Source: Kappaphycus alvarezii (taxonomy: Eukaryota; Rhodophyta; Florideophyceae; Gigartinales; Solieriaceae). Taken from it: 64,000 nucleotides of DNA. A program made the position numbers and the translations under genes. The DNA lies in assembly GCA_002205965.3 (NCBI GenBank), contig NADL03000629.1, forward strand, positions 1,426,001 through 1,490,000, in the 5' to 3' direction. This document shows positions 12,890-25,437 of this stretch, piece after piece. The notes under the pieces were generated by a model. That model was not told where the DNA came from. It worked only from the letters and a program-made list of their open reading frames with translations, and did not search any database. Every line of letters starts with the position of its first letter. The stretch's first letter is position 1.

Positions 12890-14365
12890 AATAATTTTGG
12901 CTGTACTTAAACAGTCTGTTGGACGAGAGGAGCTTTCAAGCTTAATTAGGCAATACAGAAGGGAGGATATGCATCTTGATCGTGAAATGGCACTCTAGGA
13001 TTTTTTAGACTTTGTTTCTGGGAACAGAATTGTTGAAAATTGGAATACTGTGGCGTTGGATCAAATACAATCTGATTTATACGTACTCAGCGAAACGCAG
13101 CGGCACTTAGGTAGCATTCATGAGAGAGTAGTACGGTGATAGCCATTGGGAGCTGCCCCACTCTGAGGAGCCGGTATGCGATTACGAGATCCAATACTTG
13201 CGGACACGGTGTGAACTGCTGGCTTGGAGCGAGCAGGTCCCAGCCATGAGAGTATTTACGACAGTAGTAGTGTACTGGACACTTCAGGCAGAAAGAACTT
13301 CACAGAAAACAGGGGTTTTATAGTTAGGCTTTTTTGGTGCAATGGGTCATCCAGATAGTACAGACTGTGGAATTACTCGACGAAGGAGTCGTGTAACTGG
13401 CTGGGATCATTGAACTGGTTTCACGCCTCGTCACATTACTTCAGGAACAATTTTGAGGCAGTTCGGTATTCATGTGCGGTCCCTGGCCTGAGACTTGCCA
13501 GTATAAGGCTCAAACAATTGGGAGGGGCATCTGCAGGAGTTTAATGGGAAGATATTCAGATGGACAGTTAGGGAGTGGTGCAGGTAAGTGTAATAACGGC
13601 GATTTTTCGACTAAGACGTCAGAGACCTCGAGAGCCGGACTGGCCTTTTGATAGCAGGTAACATATCACCTGCGAGTCTGTGAGCACCACCGTTTTGTGG
13701 AACATCGTTTTAGTCTGTATGACAAGCAAAAGAAATGCCTTCGGCGTTTTTAAGCCATCTAGAATGTTAACTTGTTAATGTAGTTTCCTTTCTTTGAAGC
13801 AATTAGTTTCCAATTGAAGTTCGGAAAATTCTAGTCAGTGAGGGCAAATCCTCGAGAAGCATTGGAGACAATATGTCTCTGATTTGAATAAAAGATGATG
13901 TAAGGAGAATTTATAATGGTGCCTTCTTTCTTAAGGCATCCAATACTATCATAAGTCCTCGCATTTCTGTGTTATATCACAGTACATTAGGGGAACCAGG
14001 GCGACAAGGATTCATGGCTCAGTTCGTGCAATTTTTGTGGGAGTCACCACTGGGACTGAAGTGTGGCTAAACTTATAGTACGCGTTTAGGGCTTAAACAT
14101 CAGGTCGGTTGAGCACTATGCACAAATTGCATTTGCAGAGAAAGTTTTAGAGTTCGGGGATGATCCACGTGTTGGCGTGGAGCAGGTGTCTCGAGCGGGC
14201 CACCAAGTCTGCATGTTTTTTAAGATCCGGTTCTTGGCGGCCATGGGCGCCCCACTGAATCCTCAATATAAATGTATGAATCCGTATTGGGGTACCATAT
14301 CTGCCAGATATGGGTCCAGTTTGACTTCTTTAGATATCTTCCACACTTTGTTGTACAACGATTAA
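12890..14365 (+). pseudogene. Decayed coding remnant of unknown family, plus strand
   Basis: Several stretches keep protein-like composition on the plus strand. One runs at about 12900-13135, with segments such as REELSSLIRQYRRED. Another runs at about 14090-14365, with CMFFKIRFLAAMGAPLNP and SLTSLDIFHTLL. I recognise no family. Capsid- or gag-like origin is possible, so I treat it as a fossil: it is broken in several places and I give no further detail. The position inside a mobile-element insertion favours selfish origin over a host gene. Confidence 0.35.
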
Positions 14366-14789
14366 TGGACGGAAAATCGTTTCCGCAACAAAGCTATTGT
14401 AAATATATCGATAACATCGGATTGTACTGATGTTCCGGGCTTAGTACTACCAATAATCCCAAGTCGCGGATCAATCCCAGCTAGAAGTAATATTTTCTCG
14501 GGAATGAAATGCTATTCGACCACAAAAAAGACCACTTCATGAGCAGTACCCTGTATCGGGAACAGAACCATCGGCCATCACAAACTGAAAGCAGCGCAAA
14601 ACATGGGCGGAAGATGGACCGGTAGTTAAAGGCGATGACAATGGTTTTCAATATCATTTTCCCCTCGGAAACAGTGTAATCCTTAATTGCCTCAAGTCTT
14701 GTGAGTAGTTAAGTCCTTTGGCAGAGGAAAAATTCCATTAATTTCTTTTTGTCCTCTCATTGGAAAACTCCACAATAATGCGTTCCATC

Positions 14790-16230
14790 AATTGTGCTAC
14801 CATTGTAGAGCAGTTGCCTGTTTTAACCAGGAGACACCTTTATAGAGTTTCAATTCTAAGTTTATTGGCCTCCGTAGGAGGTTTGTGTCATTGGGATCAG
14901 CATAGCAGCTTTCCATTCTGTCTAGGAGCATTTCTCTTATCAGTACACATCCTGCCCCTTTTGAAGTGGGGAGGGATATATTTGTCATGCCGGTGAATTT
15001 TGAGTCCGCAACTTCAAAATTACCAACATGTTCTGCCTTATTCGGGTGCGGCGCCCGTGTGCTTTCCGGCACCAGGCGCCAACATTTACGACACATAGCT
15101 TCAAATACTTCGATTCAAATACTTCAATACGTCCTCCTGGTCGGTGGTGCCCCTTCCGCGTTTTGCCATTGGGATTTGTAGTCAATTCATCGCCTGTTTA
15201 AAATATATGGAACGCAGGAGTTTGAGAAATTTATGTGCTTGCGCTTGGCTTGCCTCTAGTGAGGTTTGCTTCTGCGAGAAAACTTCTGGGATGGTATGAA
15301 ATCAATAGGGCATAAGATTGGGAAAAGTTGCCTTCGTTCATCTAAGTATTCCATTGCTCAATGGTTTGGGCCTACTTTTCCTGGGCTCACGTTGCTCAAG
15401 GTTCTCATGAGAGCGTTTTAATGCCTTCCTGTCTGTTTTTGTATTTTCGAAGAACGTAAGGCTCTCGGAAGTACTTTGTCCATTTCTAAGTCATTACTGA
15501 CTGAAATTTCCTTGACGGGCCGGTAGAGCTCTCAGATCTCCAGTTCCATGGCCATCTCAGCAGCCATCAGCCTTTTTACAGAAATTTGAAAGTAGGGAGT
15601 GACGCAGACCCGTTTCCGCGCCTCTTTTTTAACGTGTCCATCAAGCATACGAGCCCAAGCAGGAGCGTCACACAAGTTTCTATTCTCTCCCTTGTTAGTT
15701 GGCTCTAATATTTCTGAAGTGGCTGGAGAAACTGTTACTGCATACAGTCCAGCGGTATGCCGTTGCTACCCCAACCGACTCCTTTTACTCGACATTAACT
15801 TCTAGGCCTCTTCATTCCATATTAACCGATATTTTGGAATATTTTGCAGGTACGTTCTGCTACTCAAGCAGGTACTTTCTGCTACTCAAGCCGGTAGGGT
15901 CGCTTACTTTTGTCTTTTCACTTTTACCGCCTCTGAGAAAGGCAAGGAAAGCAGCGTCATCGAAGTCCTCCCCGAGTGTGAATCACAAATCTCCGCACTG
16001 GAGTCCTCAAGCTGTAGCCCTGCTCGAGTTTTAAAAATACTCCTAACTTGCCCCTCTCGCGGGGCCGTCAGTGGCTTTGTGGTATTCTCAAGCGTTTCAA
16101 GGCGTTTAGTCATTTTGTTCATTTTCCTTGCAGTCTCAGCCATCCAGGACACCATTTTATCCACTTTGCTGAGTCGATCTGCTGGAGTTAATTCTTCTCG
16201 TTGGTTTCTCCCCGTTCTATCTATATTAGA
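14790..16230 (-). pseudogene. Decayed coding remnant with a coiled coil, minus strand
   Basis: On the minus strand there is a coiled-coil-like start (KMNKMTKRLETLENTTK at about 16110), then further protein-like stretches (for example AWARMLDGHVKKEARKR near 15630 and LVPESTRAPHPNKAEHVG near 15050). A gag-type protein of an unnamed element would fit, but no zinc knuckle or enzyme motif is visible. It is broken in several places. The family is unknown. Confidence 0.35.
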
Positions 16231-16589
16231 GAGATGAGCAAACGACCTCGTTCTTGAAGTGAGAGCCTTGGTCTGACAAACAGAATTTGGGGCTGCGAAG
16301 ACGCAAATCTAGCGGGAAAGGGCGTCAGCAGTGTGCAAGTAATCAGCTATAGATATAGGCTCCAACCAATAGTAGCCACTCAATGAAAAGGCCATTTTGC
16401 AATCACGCTGGTCCGTAGAAAGTCAAGATCGTTGCTACGGAATGCAATCATGTTGAGCTACTTGGGTTTTGCTCAGGTATGTCCAAACCGTCCAGCTGTC
16501 TATTGGCGGCAGGCGGGTTTGTTTATTAAATAGCACACTTAAAAATTGAACGAGCCAATCAAGTCGCCGTCAGTTGGGGTGCTGACAGC

Positions 16590-16660
16590 CGCGTGCTCCC
16601 AATGGCGGAGGGAATAATCCCTCTCAATCTGGTTACAGGGACCATGAGTTCGATTCGTGC
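16590..16660 (+). other. tRNA-like Pol III box pair (possible SINE head)
   Basis: GTGCTCCCAATGGCGGAGG resembles a tRNA D-arm/A box, and GAGTTCGATTCG about 45 bases downstream resembles a B box. No acceptor-stem pairing closes the structure, so it is not a functional tRNA. It lies near the right border of the 12.2-16.8 kb insertion. It shares its layout, but not its full sequence, with the candidate at 3955-4010. Confidence 0.3.
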
Positions 16661-16799
16661 CGGTGAAGCAGACATGAATCAAGCGGCAAACTTCCCCAGG
16701 TAAGGGGGAGAGGGGAGAATTTGTTGTCCAGCACAATGTTTTAAACATATCAAATAAACCTGCAGCTAAAGAAAAAATGAAAAAAGGTAATTTTTCCCA

Positions 16800-17580
16800 C
16801 CCAAGATGTCCTTAAACACTAAGACGTACCTGGCATCGTCCTCGCATTCCCCCAGAAATAAGTAATAAAATTGTATGATTTCATTTGACTTGGTGGCCTG
16901 CTACGTCGATGATAATGGAAGCTGTAATTTTTAACCATTCTTAGATAGCACACGGAGAAGACATGCAGATAAGAAGGAACGGTCATCGTCACGGAGGTCT
17001 GTCCAAGCAAAGCTATCTTGTAATGCATTCCACGTAGGATCTGTTCCACGATATCCGGCTTTAACATTATTGGCGACAGTGAGGCTGCGATCCTTAAGGT
17101 CTGTGCAGTCGCTCGGGATCCATGCTGCCCCAGTTATAAGTAAAGTTCCATGGTCATCAGATTTGGCAAAGTGGGTGCGGAGTTGTTTATAGAGTCCTCT
17201 ACTGACAAAATTTCGGTTTCAGTTGGCCAGTCAAGCTCAGTGGATTATGGGAAGGTCGTAACACCGTTGACCCAAAGGCGGGCGCGAATGCGGTAGACAA
17301 CAGGTGCTCGACGGTATCCAAACATCCAGCATATAATGATGTCCAGCCAGATGTTACAGTGGGCAGGAGAGTCCTCGATACGGAAATGACAGGCACTGAG
17401 GAAAAAAGACCAACAGGCGGCCTTGAGTACTTTGTGACGACCGAGAGAAGGCTCCATAGTCACGGGGTTGAAATTGAAAAGGAAACTTCGATGGTATGTT
17501 AATATTCGTTTTGTGAGGTTTCATGGTAGAGTGTGGTGTAGCTTCCTAAATGCTTGGACGACGGCAAACGCCTCTCGCTT
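16800..17580 (-). mobile_element. Ty3/gypsy fossil: RNase H and integrase N-terminal part
   Basis: Read on the minus strand, TMEPSLGRHKVLK marks the RNase H region and LTVANNVKAGYRGTD the integrase zinc-binding part. Both match motifs of the plus-strand element (EPSLGRHKVLK near 21720, LLTVANDGSAGH near 22090). The remnant ends near 16800, and the same polyprotein resumes at about 12200. It is broken in several places and butts against the 5' LTR of the plus-strand element at 17595. Confidence 0.75.
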
Positions 17581-17594
17581 GTAGTGTTGTGAGC

Positions 17595-17912
17595 TGGCGC
17601 ACGTGTTCGAACACGCACGGATCTTGACTATGTATTTCCGTATCAGACATTCTACACTTACTGTTCTTTAGATTTACCGGTTTTCTACTTGATTCAGATC
17701 AATCGAGATGATGTGATCTGGATCCCGAATTTTCCGAAAATAAAAACCTAACCCGACGATTAGCGACCCGACGATAGAAGGACAGACAAAAATTGACACA
17801 AACAAAAGGGGCGCGCTCTCTTTCACGACTCTGCAGACCTACCGCTCCGCTTTGAGGCTCGAGAGCAACAAAGAAGCACCGAAAAGGCTATCTCAAGCTC
17901 TTGCCGGCCACA
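17595..17912 (+). repeat. 5' LTR of the plus-strand gypsy element
   Basis: It starts TGGCGCACGTG and ends CCACA, and its direct partner is 25438-25754. The block AGATTTACCGGTTTTCTACT and the AT-rich stretch CCGAAAATAAAAACCTAAC are identical in both. The upstream neighbour is the unrelated minus-strand gypsy fossil, so the left edge is sharp. Confidence 0.8.
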
Positions 17913-19336
17913 TAAATTTCCCAAGTGTTTTTTGCCGCGGATGAACACACGCCGAACACAGCGAACAGAGTCGCCGCTTCGCTTTCCACTCCACCACCAT
18001 ACCTTATCTTCCATAACTGACAATATGCATGGCGCTAGCAATATTCTGCCGCAGACTGACGCCAACATTGGGACAGTCCAACTTTTCGCGCCGATATCTG
18101 CACCAGTCCTACGCAATGTCGACCCCGTTCAAGTCGCCAAGTTTTGGAAGGAACGCGAGTGCTACGAGCTCGAAATATAGTAGCTAAGAAAGCAGGGAGC
18201 CCCCGCTTCCTTTTTTACCGTACGCAGCCGGCATCGACCGATCTCTGCTAAAAAGCATGGTGTTTATGGGGAAGTTCAAGACTATCGCTGTTGATGTCGA
18301 GAACGCCAAGTATCTCGCCGACGCACAAATCAAGACCAATATCGAGTCTCTCGTGGCTTCTTTCGGTGATGCTGAAGTGTAACCTTCGATCATCGAGAAG
18401 GCACTCGCTGGCTTCTCGATTCATATGCATATTGCCAATGCAGACGCAATCACCCAATTTTGCTCTGACTTCTGCGAGCGCCTTGAGAGAGTCAGCTGTG
18501 GTGGTTTTCGAATCGAAAGCAGGAAGATGACTGTGTATTTTCTCCTAACTCGCGTTGCTCCGGGCGCCCTCAAATGTGAGATGAATAAGAGAGTAAGATA
18601 CGATGAAACCTTGGAGACGAACGTTCGTAAGTTCATCAAGGTACTCTCCCGTGAAGCCGTTAACTGCCAGACGTATGCTGTCTACACGAAGGAGACTATG
18701 AAGTCTACCACGAATCCTTCGCCGTCGGACACGAAACAGCAGAAGCAAGATAACATAAAACCGAAAACCAACAATGATTCTTCTACTAAGAGATCTTCGA
18801 GCAAGAAGCCGCCTTTATGTCTGTGGGAAAAACATCGCAAGAAGGGTATTCAGCACTTCCTTCGCCATTGCAAAGATTGCTCGAAAGATAAGAACGATCG
18901 ATTATTCGAACTGCATCGACAGCAGAAGGACAAAGTGGCAAAACGGACGGCCAATGCTACAACATCTAAAAAGAAAAGTGTAGTCTTCAACGCAACATTC
19001 GGAGGCATATACCGCACGTCATTACGCGCTGACAACTGCGCTGATTACAAAATTCTCGACTCTTCTACTGTTAACGCCATGAAGAAGGCTGGTATCGAGC
19101 ATAAAGGTGAAGACCTTTTTCGACCTCGAGAGTTCGAAATGGCTGCTAGTATACCCGATGGAAATCATGCTATGCTGAAATGAACCGAGTTCATTACCGT
19201 GGATACCGAACTTCACATTCTCCGTGATTCTTCTTTGACCCTCCGTGGTGTACGCTGGCTTGTAACCGAACAAGCTGTCGGTGAGCCGCTACTTGGACGC
19301 CCCATACTCGAGATCCTTGGCTTGAAAACTAGCAAA

Positions 19337-19374
19337 GATACAGATAAAAATAAAAATAATTTTTTATCTGTATC
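19337..19374. repeat. Perfect 14-bp inverted repeat (hairpin) at an insertion border
   Basis: GATACAGATAAAAA and TTTTTATCTGTATC are exact reverse complements separated by a 10-base A/T loop. The hairpin lies exactly where the gypsy protease sequence ends and the nested LTR-like repeat begins. It may belong to the nested element or have formed at the junction. Copy A of that repeat (2955-3880) lacks an equivalent perfect hairpin. Confidence 0.85.
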
Positions 19375-20297
19375 ACTGCTAGCTAGCAGGCACTGTACTG
19401 TAAAGTACAGTAAGAGCAATTTTCATTTGTCGTCCACTATTATTCCTGGTACTGTATACTCACGCGATGGGGCTTGAGGGCTTCCAATTTGGACCACTCG
19501 GCCCCTAAATTGGACCTGATATTTACTCAGGTGAAAGGCACCTATTGGGCCAAGTGTCGACCGTACTTATCTCCAACTTGGATCTTTCTACCTTGATTGA
19601 CCCTAACTTCACTCACCCGCCGTCGTAGATAACCCTAACCTGGTTAACTAGTACTTGTACCTACCTGGCCAGTAGGGCCCCATATTGAAGAGCCACCCGG
19701 GTGTTGGCTCTGAACCTGACTCCCAACTTCCGTCTTTGCAGAAACCTTGCCAACGGCAACTTACGCTATAGCCACGTTTATCCGCCCAGGTACCCTTTCT
19801 ATTTGCCCCTCGCTATCCAATATTAAAATAACCCTTTTGTTGTTTGTTTGCGGTATTTACTCACGCTTGGCGCTCCGGACTCCGGCGTCTATATACAAAT
19901 GGGAACTTCAAGGTTGTCGTTGATGACAACATCCTTATCTCCAAAGGAGATATTCAGCACAACTGACCCAATAATACATCTTCTTTGTCCAGCATTTCAC
20001 CCCTGGTGTCTAAATTTCTTTAGAATCGATCCATACCAAGTTTCTAGCATTCCGCGGACCACGGTCCGGCCTTACAACCCGGAGGACAAGTATATCGTCA
20101 AGCCGTCTGAAGAATTAACCCCGCTCTTCCAACCCAATTTCTAATCGCCGTCTGCGAGCTGTCCTGCTGCATCGCAGGGTGCTTAAAGAGAAAGAGGGAC
20201 AACGAACACCCTGTGGGTCTTCGTGTGTGTGTGTTGGGTTTCTCATTGTCTGACGGTGTTCCGTTCCTAGACGAGAAGAACTGCATACCGCCCATTG
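19365..20297 (+). mobile_element. LTR-like repeat, copy B, nested in the gypsy element
   Basis: It matches copy A (2955-3880, opposite strand) from end to end and interrupts the gypsy element between protease and reverse transcriptase. Motif YTLGAP-like frames and TTGGCGC near 19870 are inside, but no coding domain is recognised. The two copies share both end points, which favours a solo LTR or short non-autonomous element. Exact borders are uncertain by about 10 bases, and I could not confirm a target duplication. Confidence 0.7.
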
Positions 20298-23288
20298 TAC
20301 TACAATGGGGCGGGCGACGGGGACCTTGATGAAGATGATAATTGGCTCGACCTCGGACCTAAATACGCATCTGAAAAGCGCAGGGTCCTCAGCGACAAGT
20401 TGAACAAAACCAAGGCGTGGAATGTCTACCAAAGGTCAGGAACGTTTATGAAAACTCCTGATCGAGTTCGACGACGTCATCAAAAAAGTTGGACAGTAAT
20501 AAGCCACCTGATACCGCTCCGCTGAAATTCAACCTTAAGCCGGACTATTTTCCTGTCCGTTCGAAGCAAACACGATACCTCCCACTGAAGAAGGATTTCA
20601 TGACTCGACTTGTGAATCAACTTCTCGAATTGGGAATCGTCCAGAAGGCATCGTCCCGAGAATGGGTATCTTCTCCGCTTATCCTCCCGAATCGTTCGCC
20701 TGTGCCGTCAACAATGCTACGATTTAGACGTTCCTGCCCGTGCCTAAAATCGAAGCAGAACCAAACTACACTAGAGGCGCAAAATCTTTCGCCTCCATCG
20801 AAATCTGCAGTGGTTATCGGCAAACCCCATTACATCCAGACAGCCAAACTGCTCTTCTCTTTCATGATTCCTGATATATTCGCGATACAGACCCGAACAA
20901 CTCAAGTAGGAACGAATTACGCAGCCAAATTTCAGGAAAAGGTTGCGGAATGCTTCACCGAACTTCTCGACAACATCAAAGCATGGATCGACGACTTCAT
21001 GATCTTTGCCCGCGATAAATATCACCTCCTCGAAATCCTTCGCAAGTGTTTCACCATATTTTGTCAGCGCAAACTCATTGTCTCCTTGAAAAGTCTGAAT
21101 TCTGTCGCAAAGAAGCTCACTGGTGTAGGCAAGTCATAGACGCCGACGGAATCCGATTCAATTTTAAGAATATATCCGGATTACAAGGTAGAAATCTACC
21201 GAAGTCTGCCGGCGAGCTATGTACGTACGTCCATGGAGTCAGCTGGACTTCCGCTAGCATACTGAGGTTTTCCAAACGTGTCGATACTCTTCGCGACCTG
21301 ATAGAAGCCGCCTATGCAAAGGACAATGACATTCATAAGAAGAAGGCTATTGTAAAGATCCCGTTAGTTGACATCGGCTGGAATGACACTCACGAAAAGG
21401 CATTCTTGGACAACCCGGACAAAGTTCTTTGCGTACACACCGACGCATACGAAGGGCACTGAGCTGCGTGTGGTACGCAATGCACAAGCACTGAAATCGT
21501 GAAGCCTTCCGCAGATCAATCCCATGAACCTCTGGCTTTCCGCAGTGGTAAGTTCTCTGAGCGAGAAAAATTGGTCGACCCACAGACGAGAATCATATGC
21601 AGTGTTGCAAGCCTTCATGAAGCTCGACTAGGTGCTGACATGCGATGCTACCACTCGCGTACTCACCGATCACCGATACTTGCTGTTCACCTTCAATCCT
21701 ATCGCAATGGAGCCATCTCTTGGCAGGCACAAAGTATTGAAGGTTATACGTTGGGCACTCTTCCTGAGCGGATTCAACTATCCCATCGAACATGTACCTG
21801 TAGACAAGAACATCTAGCCCGATATAATGACTCGCTGGATGAAAGGATACCGCAAGCCATCTGCTATCCGAAGGGTGACTGCGCCCCTCCATTTCAGTGG
21901 TGTCACTGTTCCTCCAGATTCTCCCGAGTTTGAATGGCCATCCATTCAGGAGATCAAAGAGTCCCAACGTGAACACGACAAGTATGCAACGCCTATCGCG
22001 CAGTCTGCTGAATCCGCGGTACTACGTATCAAGGGGGAAGCATGGATTCCCGACGACTGTGTTGACCTCAAGCTCCGCCTTCTCACCGTCGCAAACGATG
22101 GATCAGCCGGCCATATTGGTTCCAGTCCAACACTTAATGCACTCCGTGAGCAGTTTAATTGGACCGACCTGTGGGATGACGTTCGTACATTCGTAGCTTC
22201 GTGCCTACTATGAGTCTTCACGAAATGCGGCAATAAGGTACCACATCCGCTATCAACAATGCTGCACGCCACCAGGTCTAACCAGATTATTCACTTCAAC
22301 TATTTATAATTGGTGACAGCGATGATGGTAACAGGTATGCACTGGTTATCAAGAATGACGTTAGTGGATACTGCTGGCTGTAACCGACTACCTCTGCCAA
22401 CACCGAACACATGGCAGAAACACTGGCAAGATGGAACCGCGTATTCACCACACCAACGACTTGGGTATCGGACTAAGGATCACAATTCAAGATCGAATTA
22501 ATGGAGGAACTCGCATCAACGCACCGAATGAAGCACAATTTCACTGTTGCTTACTCTCTGTGGGCCAATCGTACTTTGTAAGCGCTTAAGCGCTCTGTTC
22601 TATCCGCTCTTGCTATGGTCGCAGAACTGAAACTCGCCCCGCAAGAATGGACTCACGTCCTGACTCTGGTTGCTTCGGCACTCAGCGAAACGAGCCTTGA
22701 CCGACTACGGAAAAGACCTGATGGAATCGCTTTGAGTCCTCTCGAAGTAATGACTGGTATTACTACGAGAAGTGCTATACACCGAGCTCTCTGCTTTGGC
22801 CCGCATATTACAGTGGCTAAATCTATTAGCCAAGTGAGGGCAGCGCAAGTCCATACAATTCGAGACCTACAAGCAGCATTTGACAATGTGCACAAGGACG
22901 TTTCTCGGGCTTTATCTCTTCTCCGAGAGCGAGCTATCGCCGCGCCCAATAAAGAGACGAACATTTTCACTCCTTATTTTGACATCTGAGACTTTGTTCT
23001 TGTACGTTGTTCGAATGACCGTGTCCATAAGCTCCGCTTCCGATGGTTTGGACCCTGCCACATCACTAAGGTCTACAATCCACTTTTCTATCGTGTCGCA
23101 AATCTCAAAAGCCCTAGGACGGATCGCGTCACTGTGCACGCCTCACTAGGTATCGCGATTCGCTCCTCGGCAAGGAAGTACCCGCCGACATGCTGTAACT
23201 TGCTGAGACAACTGAGAAGCGGTAAGAGATTGTTGAGACAATCAAGTACTTTGGAGAAGCTCCGGACGGCCTATTCTTTCAGGCTCAA

Positions 23289-25232
23289 TAGATCTTTCTC
23301 ATAGTTCACAGGGAAACTTTAAAATTTTGAGTACTTTTTTGAAGAAGGGGCTGGTTTTGTGAAACAGAAAACAAAAGCATATATTGTTATGACTAAAACA
23401 ATAAACATATCTTTGATGCAAACATGACTCAATTTACCAAACACGTGGTTACACAGTGAGGTCAAAATATTTGAAAAGGCACTGGGCGGGCAAACAAAAG
23501 ACCGCCCATCTGGCAAAAGAGAAGCCTGTTTAAAATATCAGTGGGTCTCCGATAGACAGATAGCACACAAGCCCGAAAACGTACAGCAGCAATAGCACGA
23601 CGCAAATCCCACCCATTCCTTGCCTTCAACATGCCTCCTATATCCCCCGAGAGCACTCAAACTGACTCACGCCCGTCCTTTGTACTTTCCGTCTTAGAAG
23701 CCATGAACGTCCTCCGCCTCCTTGTTGAGGCCTCGGCAGAGCGAGATGCCAATTTAAGGGCCTATATGCACGATAGAATTGAAGACTCTGACGAAGAAAA
23801 TGACAAAACAAGCCCCATCTTCGACAAACTTTATGAGGTCGAGTTAGAGATGCAATTTTAAGGATGTGCAATTTTAATCCGGAGAAATTCGAGTATATAT
23901 GGGGCCTGTTTGGTAACTACGTGGAAACATACAACATTGGCCGAGGAAGAAAGAGCGATGTCTCCGGTAAAGATGAAATTTTTATGACGCTGAAAGTACT
24001 CAAGAAAGGACGGCAATGGGATTTTCTGGCGCGAGTGTTCGGTGAGAAGGGGCCAAATTTCGAGACTTTAGTCAACCGCTTTGTGAAGATGATCAGTGAA
24101 TTCGTGTACGAATCCGCAGTTTTGGCACCGAAAGCTCAATTCACGATAGATAAACTACGAAGTGATCAGGTTCTTTTTCTCATTTCAAGTATGCGAGGTA
24201 CGGAAACGACGTGATATTCCAACAGGTATGCAGTCCGAGTGGATTTCCACAAGGAAGAAAACTGTACTGCAGCGGTAAACACAAGCTCTACAGATTCAAA
24301 GTCGAGATGTCGGTTTTGCCTAATGGCATTGCGACCGGATGTACCAAGCATTACCCCGGATCAGTTTCGGACCTGACTGTATTTCAAGAAGTTCGCGAGT
24401 TCCACTCCCAATGACTGCGTAAAGCGAGAGAGGAACAACATCGCGAGGATACAGGTGAATTTTCTACAGAGTATCCTCGTTTTTGGGCTTTTTTGGGAGA
24501 AAAAGGATACAAAGGTTTTTGAGTTCTCCCGTGCAATTTTACCTAAAAAGCCTCAGAACGGTTTTTTATCAAGAAAATATCAGCAACGGAATGACAAGAT
24601 ATCTTCTGATTGCGTTGTGGTGGAAAATTGTTTTGGCCGGTTGTGTGGTTTGGCGGGGTCATGTCCTCGAAGTGGAGATGGGCGGAGGAAAGCTATGATC
24701 ATTACGTTCGTTGTTGTGTGCCGCTCACTAACATCCATATTCTCATGCATCCACTTCGAAATGTAGATTTAGATATGTATTGTCGGTTTAGAAATCGCCT
24801 GTTGGACATTGGTGTCAACACTTCAAGGAATCGTCGGCAAGTGCAGGAAAACTATTGGAGGAAACAAAAAGCTAGAATGAATGAGCAGTTTCGTGCCAGA
24901 AATAGCCCTGGCATTGGGCTCTAGCCGAGTAGTAGTGATTTTTGAGCTTGTGACCCCTTTTTGACGGCATTCACTGTTGCAGACAATGGATGCTTGTGGA
25001 ACATATGATTTTTTAGAATTTTCATGAGTTTTTAAGTGATTTGTTCACCTTACGGTATGATTAAATCTCCCCGACGTTCTTGTGATTTCTCTGAATGTTA
25101 TATATGCTTCCTAAGTAGTTAGGATACTGGCAATTGGGCAACGGTATTTGGTAAGTCATTTACAATGTCTCCCGTTATTCTTTCACTTACCCTGTCTTCC
25201 GCGATTTAATCACTAACTCGCTTTGAGACCTA
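23289..25232 (+). mobile_element. DDE (PF13359-like, Harbinger-related) DNA transposon nested in gypsy chromodomain
   Basis: The gypsy reading stops near 23288 and resumes near 25233, which defines a ~1.94-kb insertion. The two ends begin TAGATCT and, read inward on the other strand, TAGGTCT, a short imperfect terminal inverted repeat. The interior holds one transposase pseudogene (23631-24924). The superfamily call comes from the transposase motifs. Terminal repeats this short are weaker evidence. Confidence 0.65.
23631..24924 (+). pseudogene. DDE transposase pseudogene
   Basis: An ATG at 23631 opens a Glu/Asp-rich N-terminus. A helical DNA-binding region follows (KVLKKGRQWDFLARVFGEKG, about 23990-24050), and then the catalytic core. 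The likely triad is D in NDVIFQQ (about 24205), D in GSVSDLTVF (about 24370) and E in VVENCFGRL (about 24620), each in a conserved setting, with SGKHKLYRFKVE between the first two. The basic C-terminus (RNRRQVQENYWRKQKAR) ends at the stop at 24922-24924. The frame must change near 23860, 24170, 24515 and 24650, and a stop lies at 24415, so as assembled it cannot make transposase. Most frame changes are single missing bases, like those in nearby host genes. Confidence 0.75.
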
Positions 25233-25437
25233 ACGGAAAGGTCTCCCTGACAAACTTGACTGGACCTGGCAGCCAAATGCCAAACTCTGCGCCGATATTT
25301 TCGGTATGGTTTCTGAATTTCTCCGCAATTACAAGCTCAGGAAATCTATCCTCAACAAAATCAAGCGCCAGCAGCGCATTACCTGAGTAATGTGACCCTT
25401 TTTCGCCAAAAAATCTCATGGGGGCATTTTTGCAAGG

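Larger units (their letters stand above)
12201..16800. mobile_element. ~4.6-kb insertion splitting a gypsy fossil; identity unknown
   Basis: The two halves of a minus-strand gypsy integrase lie on either side of this block, so the block is best read as a later insertion. It holds decayed coding remnants on the plus strand (about 12890-14365) and on the minus strand (about 14790-16230), annotated separately. No terminal repeats are obvious by eye. It could be one composite element or several nested ones. Confidence 0.45.

Noticed and set aside
25213-25419. A 68-codon minus-strand frame with protein-like sequence
   Set aside because: The plus strand of the same bases is the end of the gypsy chromodomain, which explains it.
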